A DNA stretch of 45,724 nucleotides from UBA7672 sp031419455 (GCA_031419455.1 JANOKS010000164.1:1-45724), one strand, 5' to 3'; positions 26,020 to 44,091 are shown, counted from the stretch's first letter. Made by a program: numbers and translations. The notes: generated by a model from the sequence alone, not told the origin.

Positions 26020-26756
26020 TCAGCCTTCCTTCTTGACGAGGCCGGCAGGCGACGGAGCGCCCTTGTTGTCCTTGGCCTTCACGGCGTCGCGGATTTCGAC
26101 CCAGCTGTTCTCGGCGCCGGGGACAGCGCCTTTCACGAGGATCAGACCGCGCTCAACATCCGTGCGCACGATTTCGAGGTTCTGCGTCGTGACGCGTTCG
26201 GTGCCGAGATGACCGGCCATCTTCTTGCCCTTGAACACGCGGCCCGGGTCCTGACGCTGACCCGTGGAGCCGTGCGAGCGGTGCGAGACCGACACGCCGT
26301 GCGAGGCTTCGAGACCGCCGAAGTTCCAGCGCTTCATCGCGCCGGCGAAACCTTTGCCCTTGGTGATGCCGACGACATCGACCTTCTGGCCGGAAACAAA
26401 ATGGTCGGCGCTGATCTGGGCGCCGACCTCAAGCAGCATGTCATCGGACACGCGGAATTCACGGAGCACGGCCTTGGGCTCTACGGCGGCCTTGGCGAAC
26501 GCGCCGCGAAGCGACTTGTTGACGTTCTTGGCCTTGCGCGTGCCGGCGCCGAGCACCACGGCGGTATAGCCGTCATTGGCCTGACGCGTGCCGACCTTCT
26601 CACCCTTCTTGATGATATCGGCCTGCCGGACTTCGTCCTTCTTCACGCCGACGACCTGGCAGCCTTCGAGCGATAGCACGGTAACGGGAACATGCGCGCC
26701 GTCAGCGGCGAACACGCGAGTCATCCCGATTTTCTTGGCGAGGACTCCGGTACGCA

Positions 26757-26757
<1 letters not shown>
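26020..26757 (-). CDS. rplC: 50S ribosomal protein L3
   Basis: A 245-residue protein. The ATG at 26757 gives MRTGVLAKKIGMTRVFAADG; longer open frame upstream runs over rpsJ and is not homologous. The core includes GITKGKGFAGAMKRWNFGG and ASHGVSVSHRSHGSTGQRQDPGRVFKGKKMAGHLG. A C-terminal extension of about 20 residues (AVKAKDNKGAPSPAGLVKKEG) goes beyond E. coli L3. It starts with a 1-bp overlap on the rpsJ stop (TAATG). Confidence 0.99.
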
Positions 26758-27074
<317 letters not shown>

Positions 27075-27223
27075 CGCGACCACCGAAACAGCGCAAAAGC
27101 AACCTGACCGGGAAGTATCCCCCGGAGGGCCGCCGCACGCGTTGAGTTTTTCCTTTTGCTTCCGTGGCTTACGTTTATCCGAGAATCCTCGGACACGGCT
27201 AAGCCGGTCGGAAACGAGCCGGG

Positions 27224-27252
27224 GTATTAGTCCCCTCCCCTACGCACGTCAA
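27224..27252 (-). promoter_or_regulatory. S10-operon promoter
   Basis: On the minus strand, TTGACG (27247-27252), a 17-bp spacer and TAATAC (27224-27229) form a near-consensus sigma70 promoter. The transcript would begin near 27217, leaving a leader of about 143 nt before rpsJ. The leader contains a short hairpin (TCCGAG/CTCGGA, around 27179-27194) but no obvious copy of the E. coli L4-responsive leader. Confidence 0.75.
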
Positions 27253-27306
27253 GCGAGAGTTTGGGGCGTGCTGCCGCAGGGCTTGAGATTCTGCATTCGA
27301 CCTGAA

Positions 27307-27642
27307 TTATCGTGGCTTTTGCAGACGTTCGGCCCAGTAAGGCCCGGCTTCCTGACCCTCCAGAATCTCAGTGCGTGCGATGATCGCCGCGCGACGCGAC
27401 CGCAGATTACGGGTCTCAGGATCCCCTGCGCAGGAATCGGCTGCTGCGCGATCGGGAAAACTGACGACATGCACCTCGAATGGCGCGTCGGCCGCCTCCT
27501 GCCCCGCAATCCGGACAGCCCGCTCGATCCGCCCGCCATGAAGGGTCATGATCCGGGAGGCTTCGCGTTCAAAGGCCTCGAACGCCAACTCCTGGCCCGG
27601 ATGAATCCAGAGACTGACAATGCGGATGTAGGTGTCGGCCAT
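27307..27642 (-). CDS. Small dimeric alpha/beta-barrel-like protein (DUF1330/NIPSNAP type)
   Basis: A 111-residue protein with an AGGAG ribosome site just before the ATG at 27642. The pattern (MADTYIRIVSLWIHPGQELAFEAFEREASRIMTLHGGRIERAVRI ... FEVHVVSFPDRAAADSCAGDPETRNL) resembles ferredoxin-like dimeric barrels: a first strand, a helix with FExFE, a GGxxxR turn and a strand ending FPD. Enzymes and non-enzymatic proteins share this fold, so no function is given. It stands between the tuf terminator and the S10 promoter, a place normally without any gene. Confidence 0.8.
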   Translation of the reverse strand: MADTYIRIVSLWIHPGQELAFEAFEREASRIMTLHGGRIERAVRIAGQEAADAPFEVHVVSFPDRAAADSCAGDPETRNLRSRRAAIIARTEILEGQEAGPYWAERLQKPR

Positions 27643-27666
27643 GGCCCGCTCCTGAAGCCCGAACTT

Positions 27667-27695
27667 CAGATAACTTAAAAGCAGAAGGGCGTCAG
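27667..27695 (-). promoter_or_regulatory. Possible promoter of the small barrel protein
   Basis: On the minus strand, CTGACG (27690-27695), a 17-bp spacer and TATCTG (27667-27672) could form a weak promoter. The -35 would overlap the tuf terminator stem. Read-through from tuf is the alternative. Confidence 0.3.
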
Positions 27696-27712
27696 GTTTC
27701 CCTGACGCCCTT
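27677..27712 (-). terminator. Rho-independent terminator after tuf
   Basis: On the minus strand, AAGGGCGTCAGG and CCTGACGCCCTT form a perfect 12-bp stem with a GAAA-type loop (27685-27712), followed by a TTCTGCTTTT tract. It ends the str operon about 28 bp after the tuf stop. Confidence 0.9.
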
Positions 27713-27739
27713 CCCAGTGTTCAATCGATCAGTCGAGGA

Positions 27740-28930
27740 CTACTCGAGGATCTTGGCGACGACGCCCGAGCCGACGGTGCGGCCGCCTTCGCGGATGGCG
27801 AAGCGCTGTTTCTCTTCGAGCGCGATCGGGGCGATCAGCGACACGACGAGTTTGATGTTGTCGCCGGGCATGACCATCTCGGTGCCAGCCGGGAGTTCCA
27901 CGATGCCCGTCACGTCGGTCGTGCGGAAGTAGAACTGCGGACGGTAATTGGCGAAGAACGGCGTGTGACGGCCACCCTCATCCTTGTTGAGGACGTACAC
28001 CTCGGCTTCGAACTTCTTGTGCGGCTTCACAGAGCCGGGCTTGCACAGCACCTGGCCGCGCTCGACCTGCTCGCGATCGATGCCGCGAACGAGGATGCCG
28101 ACGTTGTCGCCAGCCTGGCCCTGATCGAGCAGCTTGCGGAACATTTCGACGCCCGTGCAGATGGTTTTCTGCGTGTCGCGGATGCCGACGATTTCGACTT
28201 CGTCGCCGACTTTCACGATGCCGCGGTCAACCTTGCCGGTGACCACGGTGCCGCGGCCGGAGATCGAGAACACGTCTTCGATGGCCATCAGGAAGGGCAT
28301 GTCGAGCGGACGCTCAGGCGTCGGGATGTAGTCGTCGACGGCTTGCATCAGCTTCAGGATCGCCTGTTCGCCGATTTCGGGATCGCGGTTTTCAACCGCA
28401 GCCAGGGCCGAACCCGGGATGATCGGGATGTCGTCGCCAGGGAAGTCGTAGGACGACAGCAGTTCGCGAACTTCAAGTTCGACGAGCTCCAGCAGTTCCT
28501 TGTCGTCGACCATGTCGACCTTGTTCAGGAAGATCACCAGCGCCGGAACGCCGACCTGACGGGCGAGCAGGATGTGCTCGCGGGTCTGCGGCATCGGGCC
28601 GTCGGCAGCCGACACCACGAGGATTCCGCCGTCCATCTGGGCCGCGCCCGTGATCATGTTCTTCACGTAGTCGGCGTGTCCAGGGCAATCGACGTGCGCG
28701 TAGTGACGGTTCTTCGTCTCGTACTCGACGTGAGCCGTGTTGATCGTGATGCCGCGAGCTTTCTCTTCAGGCGCTGCGTCAATATCGGCGTACTGCTTCG
28801 CCGTGGCGCCGCCCGACTTGGCGAGAATGATCGTGATCGCGGCTGTGAGCGTCGTCTTGCCGTGGTCAACGTGGCCAATCGTGCCAACGTTCACGTGCGG
28901 CTTCGTACGCGCGAATTTTTCCTTACCCAT
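27740..28930 (-). CDS. tuf: Elongation factor Tu
   Basis: A 396-residue GTPase that brings aminoacyl-tRNA to the ribosome. G-domain motifs are GHVDHGKTTLTAAIT, DCPGHADYVKNMITGAAQMDGG and NKVDMVDD; domains 2 and 3 follow (GRGTVVTGKVDRG, GGRHTPFFANYRPQFYFRT). Length and sequence are canonical. It is the last gene of rpsL-rpsG-fusA-tuf, 54 bp after fusA. Many alphaproteobacteria have a second tuf next to tRNA-Trp and secE; here that side is cut by an IS element at the window edge. Confidence 0.99.
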   Translation of the reverse strand: MGKEKFARTKPHVNVGTIGHVDHGKTTLTAAITIILAKSGGATAKQYADIDAAPEEKARGITINTAHVEYETKNRHYAHVDCPGHADYVKNMITGAAQMDGGILVVSAADGPMPQTREHILLARQVGVPALVIFLNKVDMVDDKELLELVELEVRELLSSYDFPGDDIPIIPGSALAAVENRDPEIGEQAILKLMQAVDDYIPTPERPLDMPFLMAIEDVFSISGRGTVVTGKVDRGIVKVGDEVEIVGIRDTQKTICTGVEMFRKLLDQGQAGDNVGILVRGIDREQVERGQVLCKPGSVKPHKKFEAEVYVLNKDEGGRHTPFFANYRPQFYFRTTDVTGIVELPAGTEMVMPGDNIKLVVSLIAPIALEEKQRFAIREGGRTVGSGVVAKILE

Positions 28931-28984
28931 GATATCCTACTCCGTAGCTTCGTTCAGCGGGGGTTGGCCGCCAGTTGGGCTTCA

Positions 28985-31063
<2,079 letters not shown>

Positions 31064-31102
31064 GGGGAGCCCTCTGAATTCGTAAAGCGGCGGACCGCTG
31101 GA

Positions 31103-31573
31103 TTACCAGCGATAGTGCGAGAAGGCGCGGTTGGCTTCCGCCATCCGGTGCGTGTCTTCACGCTTCTTCACCGCTGAGCCGCGGCCGTGCGAGGCGTCGA
31201 GCATCTCAGCGGCGAGACGCTCCTCCATCGTGTTTTCCGAACGGGCGCGCGCGTACTCGATCAGCCAACGGATGGCGAGAGCCTGACGGCGCTCCGGGCG
31301 GACCTCGACTGGCACCTGGTAGGTGGCGCCGCCGACGCGACGCGAACGCACCTCAACCGACGGCGCGACATTGCCGAGGGCTTCGTGGAAGATTTCGGTC
31401 GCCGGGCGCTTCGACTTCGTAGCGACGGTTTCAAGGGCGCCGTAGACGATCTTTTCGGCCACGGATTTTTTGCCCTGGTACATCACCTGGTTCATGAAGC
31501 GGGTGATGACCTGATCGCCGTACTGGGCGTCGGGAAGGACTTGGCGTTTCTCTGCGCGGTGACGACGGGACAT
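31103..31573 (-). CDS. rpsG: 30S ribosomal protein S7
   Basis: A 156-residue protein opening MSRRHRAEKRQVLPDAQYGD, with ITRFMNQVMYQGKKSVAEKIVYGAL and EVRSRRVGGATYQVPVEVRPERRQALAIRWL. S7 organises the 30S head and lies at the E site. It follows rpsL by 12 bp. Confidence 0.99.
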   Translation of the reverse strand: MSRRHRAEKRQVLPDAQYGDQVITRFMNQVMYQGKKSVAEKIVYGALETVATKSKRPATEIFHEALGNVAPSVEVRSRRVGGATYQVPVEVRPERRQALAIRWLIEYARARSENTMEERLAAEMLDASHGRGSAVKKREDTHRMAEANRAFSHYRW

Positions 31574-31585
31574 GTCTCTTACCTA

Positions 31586-31957
31586 TTACTTCGGACGCTT
31601 CACGCCGTAGAGCGAACGGCGCTGCTTGCGGTCCTTGACGCCCTGGGTGTCCAGCACGCCGCGGAGGATATGGTAGCGGACGCCGGGAAGGTCTTTCACG
31701 CGGCCGCCGCGGATCAGCACGACCGAATGTTCCTGAAGGTTGTGACCTTCGCCGGGGATGTAGCAGACCGCCTCGTACTGGGTGGTCAGGCGCACCTTGG
31801 CGACCTTGCGAAGCGCCGAGTTCGGCTTCTTCGGCGTGGTGGTGTAGACGCGCGTGCAGACACCGCGGCGCTGCGGGCACGACTTCAAAGCAGGAACCTT
31901 GTTCCGCTTCGGCTTGTCCTGCCGCGGTTTGCGGATCAGCTGCTGGATCGTAGGCAT
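31586..31957 (-). CDS. rpsL: 30S ribosomal protein S12
   Basis: A 123-residue protein at the decoding centre. TPKKPNSALRKVAKVRL contains Lys43 and GRVKDLPGVRYH contains Lys88 and Asp89, the residues whose change gives streptomycin resistance. All are the sensitive, wild-type residues. Asp89 is the residue methylthiolated by RimO in E. coli. It is the first gene of the str operon here. Confidence 0.99.
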   Translation of the reverse strand: MPTIQQLIRKPRQDKPKRNKVPALKSCPQRRGVCTRVYTTTPKKPNSALRKVAKVRLTTQYEAVCYIPGEGHNLQEHSVVLIRGGRVKDLPGVRYHILRGVLDTQGVKDRKQRRSLYGVKRPK

Positions 31958-32064
31958 CTACCCTCGCTCGTCACACCAGTTCGCCGGGCTTTTCTCAGCC
32001 AAATCGGCGTGTCTTGCTGCAAAAACATTGGCCGCGACAAGCCATGAGGCTGCCCCGGCCGAAC

Positions 32065-32092
32065 TCTATAGGAGGCTTTCGCTCTCTTAAAA
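32065..32092 (-). promoter_or_regulatory. Possible second promoter of the str operon
   Basis: On the minus strand a -10 TATAGA (32065-32070) is preceded by 16 bp and a weak TTTTAA (32087-32092). The block GCCTCCTATA at this -10 is identical to the one at the rpsM promoter. Confidence 0.35.
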
Positions 32093-32152
32093 CACATCGG
32101 CTTAACCGCGTTTGGACTTGAATCCACGGCCGGTCAGTCGATGTGAGGCGGG

Positions 32153-32181
32153 GCTATACTGGCCTGCCCTGCCGGGGTCAA
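32153..32181 (-). promoter_or_regulatory. Main promoter of the str operon (rpsL-rpsG-fusA-tuf)
   Basis: On the minus strand, TTGACC (32176-32181), a 17-bp spacer and TATAGC (32153-32158) form a strong sigma70-type promoter. The leader before rpsL would be about 190 nt. The rest of the 293-bp gap (31958-32250) shows no gene. Confidence 0.7.
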
Positions 32182-32250
32182 GTGCGGCTGGAGCCGGAAT
32201 CTGCCGGCCAGTTACGCCGGACGCGTCGGCTTGGCGGACGAAAGCTGCCG

Positions 32251-33201
32251 CTAGCGCCCCGACTCCTGCGCTATCGCCTCCAGATCACGGTCAAACGCCC
32301 TTACCGCCAGCTCCACCGTGGCGGCGGAGCGCTGGAAAAAGTCCTGGGGAATCGCTCGGAAATCATCGGTCGGCTTGTGGTAATCCGGGTGGTCCTCGAC
32401 CCCGAAATAGACCCAGGGGCGCTTCAGCTGATGGAATGCGCCGTGGTCCGACTGGCTGCTCCAGTCCTGATCCTTGGGTACAGGCGAATCGTGACCCTGC
32501 TTCAGGGTGACCTTGGCTTCCGCTGCAATGGCCTCAAGCCGGGGTTTCAGCCAAGGAAAATGATAGGCGCCGGCAGCGTAGAGCTCATTCTTGTCAGATC
32601 GGCTCAGCATGTCGAAGTTTACGGCCAGAACGGTTCGTTCCAGCAACGGCTTGAACGCGGGATCGCCGACCATGGTCCGGGCGCCTCGAAGCCCGCCTTC
32701 CTCCGCATCGACGATGGCGAAGATCACGTCGTGGAGCGGCGCGCGGGCTTTCATCGAGGTGGCGATCTGCAACAGCGCGGCCACGCCTGAAGCATTGTCG
32801 TCGGCGCCGTTGTAGATCTCGCCGTTGACCACGCCGACATGGTCGTAGTGGGCCATGACGATGAGCGCACCGTTCGATCCGCCAGTGCCTGGGATCACGG
32901 AGATCAGGTTGGCTCCCTCATAAGCCTGTCCCTTGTGCTGGATCGGCACCGGCATCGTCGTGATGGGATCGAGCCCGATCGCCTCCATCCTGCCGCGGAT
33001 GTAGGCGCGCGCTTTCAGCCCGCCCGGGGTTCCCGCAAGCCGGCCTTCCATGTCGTCGGCCGAGAGTATCCGGACGTCTTCCAGCAGTTGCTGCGCGGGC
33101 GTCAGCCGCGCCGGCGCGGCCGCCATCGGCGGTGGCGAGACGACGGGCTGAGGCGCGCAGGCGGAAAGCGCGGCGATGGCTAGCAGGAGGAAGGCGCGCA
33201 T
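32251..33201 (-). CDS. M28-family metallopeptidase, lipoprotein
   Basis: A 316-residue protein with a type II signal peptide: hydrophobic core then LSAC with Cys15 as the lipid-carrying residue. A Pro-rich linker (PQPVVSPPPMAAAP) follows. The catalytic domain has the full M28 set: MAHYDHVG (His ligand), NGADDNASGVAALLQ (bridging Asp), DAEEGGLRGA (catalytic Glu and Glu ligand), NFDMLSRS (Asp ligand) and DYHKPTDDF (last His). It is a likely envelope aminopeptidase; the substrate is unknown. It has its own GGAG site and lies between the rpoC terminator and the rpsL promoter, splitting the usual rpoC-rpsL neighbourhood. It is shorter than the M28 protein at 895-2457 and lacks the PA insert. Confidence 0.92.
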   Translation of the reverse strand: MRAFLLLAIAALSACAPQPVVSPPPMAAAPARLTPAQQLLEDVRILSADDMEGRLAGTPGGLKARAYIRGRMEAIGLDPITTMPVPIQHKGQAYEGANLISVIPGTGGSNGALIVMAHYDHVGVVNGEIYNGADDNASGVAALLQIATSMKARAPLHDVIFAIVDAEEGGLRGARTMVGDPAFKPLLERTVLAVNFDMLSRSDKNELYAAGAYHFPWLKPRLEAIAAEAKVTLKQGHDSPVPKDQDWSSQSDHGAFHQLKRPWVYFGVEDHPDYHKPTDDFRAIPQDFFQRSAATVELAVRAFDRDLEAIAQESGR

Positions 33202-33228
33202 CGGAGCTCCGCGGACAGGTCAGAGCGT

Positions 33229-33257
33229 AGTGTAGGCGCGCCGGGGACGATGGGAAA
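33229..33257 (-). promoter_or_regulatory. Possible promoter of the M28 lipoprotein gene
   Basis: On the minus strand, TTTCCC (33252-33257), a 17-bp spacer and TACACT (33229-33234) lie between the rpoC terminator and the gene. The match is weak, but a promoter is expected here because the terminator isolates the gene. Confidence 0.35.
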
Positions 33258-33273
33258 CTGCGGGCGGGGCCCC

Positions 33274-33307
33274 AAAAACGAAGGCGGCGGACTTTCGTCC
33301 GCCGCCT
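33274..33307 (-). terminator. Rho-independent terminator after rpoC
   Basis: On the minus strand, AGGCGGCGGAC and GTCCGCCGCCT form a perfect 11-bp stem with a GAAA loop (33282-33307), followed by TCGTTTTTGG. It lies about 22 bp after the rpoC stop. Confidence 0.92.
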
Positions 33308-33329
33308 CGATCGTTCTGGTCTGGCCTGC

Positions 33330-37481
<4,152 letters not shown>

Positions 37482-37508
37482 CCTGATTTAGTCTCCCTCT
37501 TGGGGTGA

Positions 37509-37532
37509 CCGTGGAGCCCTCGGGCTCCACGG
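37509..37532 (-). promoter_or_regulatory. Perfect hairpin between rpoB and rpoC
   Basis: CCGTGGAGCCC and GGGCTCCACGG form a perfect 11-bp stem with a 2-base centre in the rpoB-rpoC gap. There is no T-run, so an RNA processing or stability role fits better than termination. Confidence 0.55.
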
Positions 37533-37565
37533 ATATTCATTGCGAAAGGCAGGCGGCGACGAACT

Positions 37566-41672
<4,107 letters not shown>

Positions 41673-41761
41673 GTGCTGGTCAGCTCGCTTTTTTCTGGGC
41701 CGCAGCTTCCGCCCGCAATGATCGGGCGGCGCCGTTGGACCGTTAGTATCCGGTGCGCAGG

Positions 41762-41806
41762 GACGGTCCGGAATCGAACCGCCGGGAGAACTCTACCACC
41801 GCCGTC
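41762..41806 (-). other. tRNA-like motif pair in the rplL-rpoB gap
   Basis: On the minus strand, GGTGGTAGAG (41791-41800) resembles the D-arm box A, and GGTTCGATTCC (41770-41780) is an exact box-B/T-loop consensus. Only 10 bases separate them, too few for an anticodon arm. GACGG (41802-41806) can pair with CCGTC (41762-41766) to close the element. The T-stem pairs only three bases. It is not a functional tRNA by eye; a tRNA relic or an rpoB leader structure is possible. Confidence 0.4.
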
Positions 41807-41840
41807 AACCCCCTCCTGTGCGTGGGGGAAGAAGGCAGTA

Positions 41841-41876
41841 CGCGCCGCCGGAGAGACATGGCTCACCGGCGGCGCG
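41841..41876 (-). promoter_or_regulatory. Hairpin just after rplL
   Basis: CGCGCCGCCGG (41841-41851) and CCGGCGGCGCG (41866-41876) form an 11-bp GC-only stem 9 bp after the rplL stop. No T-run follows. In E. coli, partial termination and RNase III processing in this gap set the rplL to rpoB ratio; this hairpin could play the same part. Confidence 0.6.
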
Positions 41877-41885
41877 AACAAGGCC

Positions 41886-42263
41886 TTACTTGATTTCGAC
41901 CTTGGCGCCGGACTCTTCCAGCTTCTTCTTGATGGTCTCGGCTTCTTCCTTGGTGACGCCTTCCTTGACGGCCTTGGGAGCAGCTTCGACCAGGTCTTTC
42001 GCTTCTTTCAGGCCGAGGCTCGGCACGACTTCGCGAACGACCTTGATCACGTTGATTTTCTTGTCGCCGGCTTCCTTGAGGATGACGGAGAACTCGGTCT
42101 GCACTTCCGCAGCCGGAGCAGCGGCAGCAGCAGGACCAGCAGCCGCGGCGGCCGGAGCGGCAGCCGAAACGCCCCACTTCTCTTCGAGAAGCTTGGCGAG
42201 GTCGGCGGCTTCGAGGACCGTCAGCGACGACAGGTCATCGACGATTTTATCAAGTTTCGACAT
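41886..42263 (-). CDS. rplL: 50S ribosomal protein L7/L12
   Basis: A 125-residue stalk protein. The N-terminal dimerisation helices (SKLDKIVDDLSSLTVLEAADLAKLLEEKWGV) are joined by an Ala/Pro-rich hinge (about 33-53) to the C-terminal domain EFSVILKEAGDKKINVIKVVREV and GLKEAKDLVEAAPKAVKEGV, which recruits translation GTPases. It lies 58 bp after rplJ. Confidence 0.99.
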   Translation of the reverse strand: MSKLDKIVDDLSSLTVLEAADLAKLLEEKWGVSAAAPAAAAAGPAAAAAPAAEVQTEFSVILKEAGDKKINVIKVVREVVPSLGLKEAKDLVEAAPKAVKEGVTKEEAETIKKKLEESGAKVEIK

Positions 42264-42321
42264 TTCGGGTTTTCCTTGAGTTCGGGTGTGTGACTAGAGG
42301 TGTCTCGTGAGGCAGCGGGTC

Positions 42322-42837
42322 TCAGGCGGCGTCCTTGTTGGCGTAGGCGCCAATGACGCGAGCGAGCTGGGCCGCCGGCGCAGCCACGACGCCAGCGATC
42401 TTGGTCGCCGGAGCCTGGATGAGGCCGATGATCTTGCCACGGAGCTGATCCAGCGACGGAAGCGAAGCAAGCTGCTTCACGCCATTCTGGTCGAGCACCG
42501 TATCGCCCATGAGCGCGCCGATGAGAACGAGCTTGTCGTTCCCCTTGGCGTACTCCGCCACGACCTTTGAAGCCGCGACCGGATCCGGAGAGAAGGCGAT
42601 CGCCACAGGGCCAACGAACATGTTGGCCGCGGCATCTCCGCCTTTTCCGTCCAGCGCGATTTTCGCAAGCCGGTTCTTGATGACCTTCAGATTTGCGCCC
42701 TCGCCCTTGAGCTTGACGCGCAGATCCGTGAGCTGCGTTACGGTCAACCCGGAATACTGCGTGACAACGATCACGCCGGCATCGGCGAAGACCTTCTTGT
42801 AGGCCTCCAGCGCCACCGCTTTTCCAGCTTTATCCAT
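42322..42837 (-). CDS. rplJ: 50S ribosomal protein L10
   Basis: A 171-residue protein. The ATG at 42837 gives MDKAGKAVALEAYKKVFADAG; an upstream ATG in frame would add 18 residues with no L10 similarity. The core has VVTQYSGLTVTQLTDLRVKLKGEGANLKVIKNRLAKIA. The C-terminal helix, which binds L12 dimers, ends the protein. L10-L12 usually represses its own translation by binding the leader; a long structured leader is present upstream. Confidence 0.98.
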   Translation of the reverse strand: MDKAGKAVALEAYKKVFADAGVIVVTQYSGLTVTQLTDLRVKLKGEGANLKVIKNRLAKIALDGKGGDAAANMFVGPVAIAFSPDPVAASKVVAEYAKGNDKLVLIGALMGDTVLDQNGVKQLASLPSLDQLRGKIIGLIQAPATKIAGVVAAPAAQLARVIGAYANKDAA

Positions 42838-43327
42838 ATGCGGTCTCCAGGCTGGACGACCGGACAATCCCGATCGCCCCAGGATGCGCACGCAGGACCA
42901 GCGGCCGTTTCACCCTTTCCAGCCGACCGGAAGCGTGTACGCTACCAGCCAGTTACGGAGAGGGCGCGCGGTCCGCATGACCAGCGTGCCCCCGTCCCAG
43001 GGCAGAAACGAACTCAAGGGCGTCGTCGTTAGCGATCACGCCAACTACGCACCCTGTCCCGTCACACCCCGTCTCATGCAGGAAATTGAGGAGCAAAACC
43101 AGGTAGTTAGTCTGGCTTTGGTTTTTGCTCCACCTGCAATCTCGGACGAGAAACGGGAGGCTCGTGTTAACGAATCTCCCGTTCGAGGGGCGTCTATAGC
43201 CCCCTCCCCGGTTTGTTGCAAGCGGGGCCTTGCTTTTTTCCAGAATGCTGATCCGGCCGTTGGAAATGCACCAAAATCAATGGGTCGGGCCGCATAAACG
43301 GTAAATAGAGCAGCCTCCCGGCAGGCG
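42838..43327 (-). promoter_or_regulatory. Long structured rplJ leader
   Basis: The 545-bp gap between rplA and rplJ holds no gene. Apart from the rplA terminator it contains the rplJ promoter and a leader of about 350 nt. Two inverted repeats stand out on the minus strand: CGGGAG/CTCCCG extended to 8 bp (43152-43159 with 43176-43183), at the presumed transcript start, and GGAGCAAAAACCA/TGGTTTTGCTCC (43119-43131 with 43090-43101), with one bulged base. An L10 leader of this kind is known in many bacteria. Confidence 0.6.
43194..43221 (-). promoter_or_regulatory. Probable rplJL-rpoBC promoter
   Basis: On the minus strand, TTGCAA (43216-43221), a 16-bp spacer and CTATAG (43194-43199) occur just after the rplA terminator. 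The -10 context GCTATAGACG resembles the Caulobacter -10 (GCTATANAWC). Confidence 0.6.
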
Positions 43328-43358
43328 AAAAGGCCGGCGGATCGCTCCGCCGGCCTTT
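43328..43358 (-). terminator. Rho-independent terminator after rplA
   Basis: On the minus strand, GGCCGGCGGA and TCCGCCGGCC form a perfect 10-bp stem with a 4-base loop, flanked by AAA and TTTT. It lies 25 bp after the rplA stop and separates rplKA from rplJL-rpoBC. Confidence 0.9.
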
Positions 43359-43382
43359 GCGATTTCTGGCGTCGGGCAACCC

Positions 43383-44087
43383 TTACTGCGGAGCCGACTG
43401 GCTGAGGTCCGTCACATCAACCGAGACGCCGGGGCCCATGGTCGAGGAGATCGCGATCTTCTTGACGTAGGTGCCCTTTGCGCCCGACGGACGGGCTTTC
43501 ACCAGCGCGCCGACGAAGGCGCGGACGTTCTTCTCGAGGTCAGCTTCCGAGAACGAGGCCTTGCCGACGCCAGCGTGGATGATGCCGGTTTTCTCGGCGC
43601 GGAACTCGACGGAGCCGCCTTTGGCATCCTTCACCGCCTGCGCGATGTTCGGCGTAACCGTGCCGACTTTCGGGTTCGGCATCAGGCCGCGCGGGCCCAG
43701 CACCTTACCGAGGCGGCCGACAAGGGCCATCATGTCCGGCGAAGCGATGACACGGTCGAAATCGACCTTGCCGCTGTTGACGGTCTCGAACAGGTCTTCG
43801 GCGCCCACGATGTCAGCGCCGGCGGCGCGGGCTTCGTCGGCTTTCTTGTCGCGCGCGAACACGGCGACGCGAACCGTGCGGCCCGTTCCGGCCGGCAGGT
43901 TGACGACGCCGCGGACATTCTGGTCCGCCTGCTTCGGGTCGATGCCGAGGTTAACGGCGATCTCGATGGTCTCGTCGAACTTCGCTTTCGCGTTGCCTTT
44001 GACGAGCTTCACCGCATCCGTGACCTTGTAGACCTTGGTCGGGTCAACGGTCTTGCGTGCGGCGGTTGTGCGTTTTCCGAGTGCCAT
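43383..44087 (-). CDS. rplA: 50S ribosomal protein L1
   Basis: A 234-residue protein. The ATG at 44087 gives MALGKRTTAARKTVDPTKVYKV; upstream frame overlaps rplK without homology. Core blocks are FDETIEIAVNLGIDPKQADQNVRGVVNLPAGTGR and LGPRGLMPNPKVGTVTPNIA. L1 forms the mobile stalk at the E site and, in E. coli, represses rplKA. It lies 4 bp after rplK. Confidence 0.99.
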   Translation of the reverse strand: MALGKRTTAARKTVDPTKVYKVTDAVKLVKGNAKAKFDETIEIAVNLGIDPKQADQNVRGVVNLPAGTGRTVRVAVFARDKKADEARAAGADIVGAEDLFETVNSGKVDFDRVIASPDMMALVGRLGKVLGPRGLMPNPKVGTVTPNIAQAVKDAKGGSVEFRAEKTGIIHAGVGKASFSEADLEKNVRAFVGALVKARPSGAKGTYVKKIAISSTMGPGVSVDVTDLSQSAPQ

Positions 44088-44091
44088 TGGA

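Noticed and set aside
41760..41815. Functional tRNA gene in the rplL-rpoB gap
   Set aside because: Box A and box B are too close to hold an anticodon arm, the T-stem has only three pairs, and no 3' CCA or matching acceptor stem is visible.
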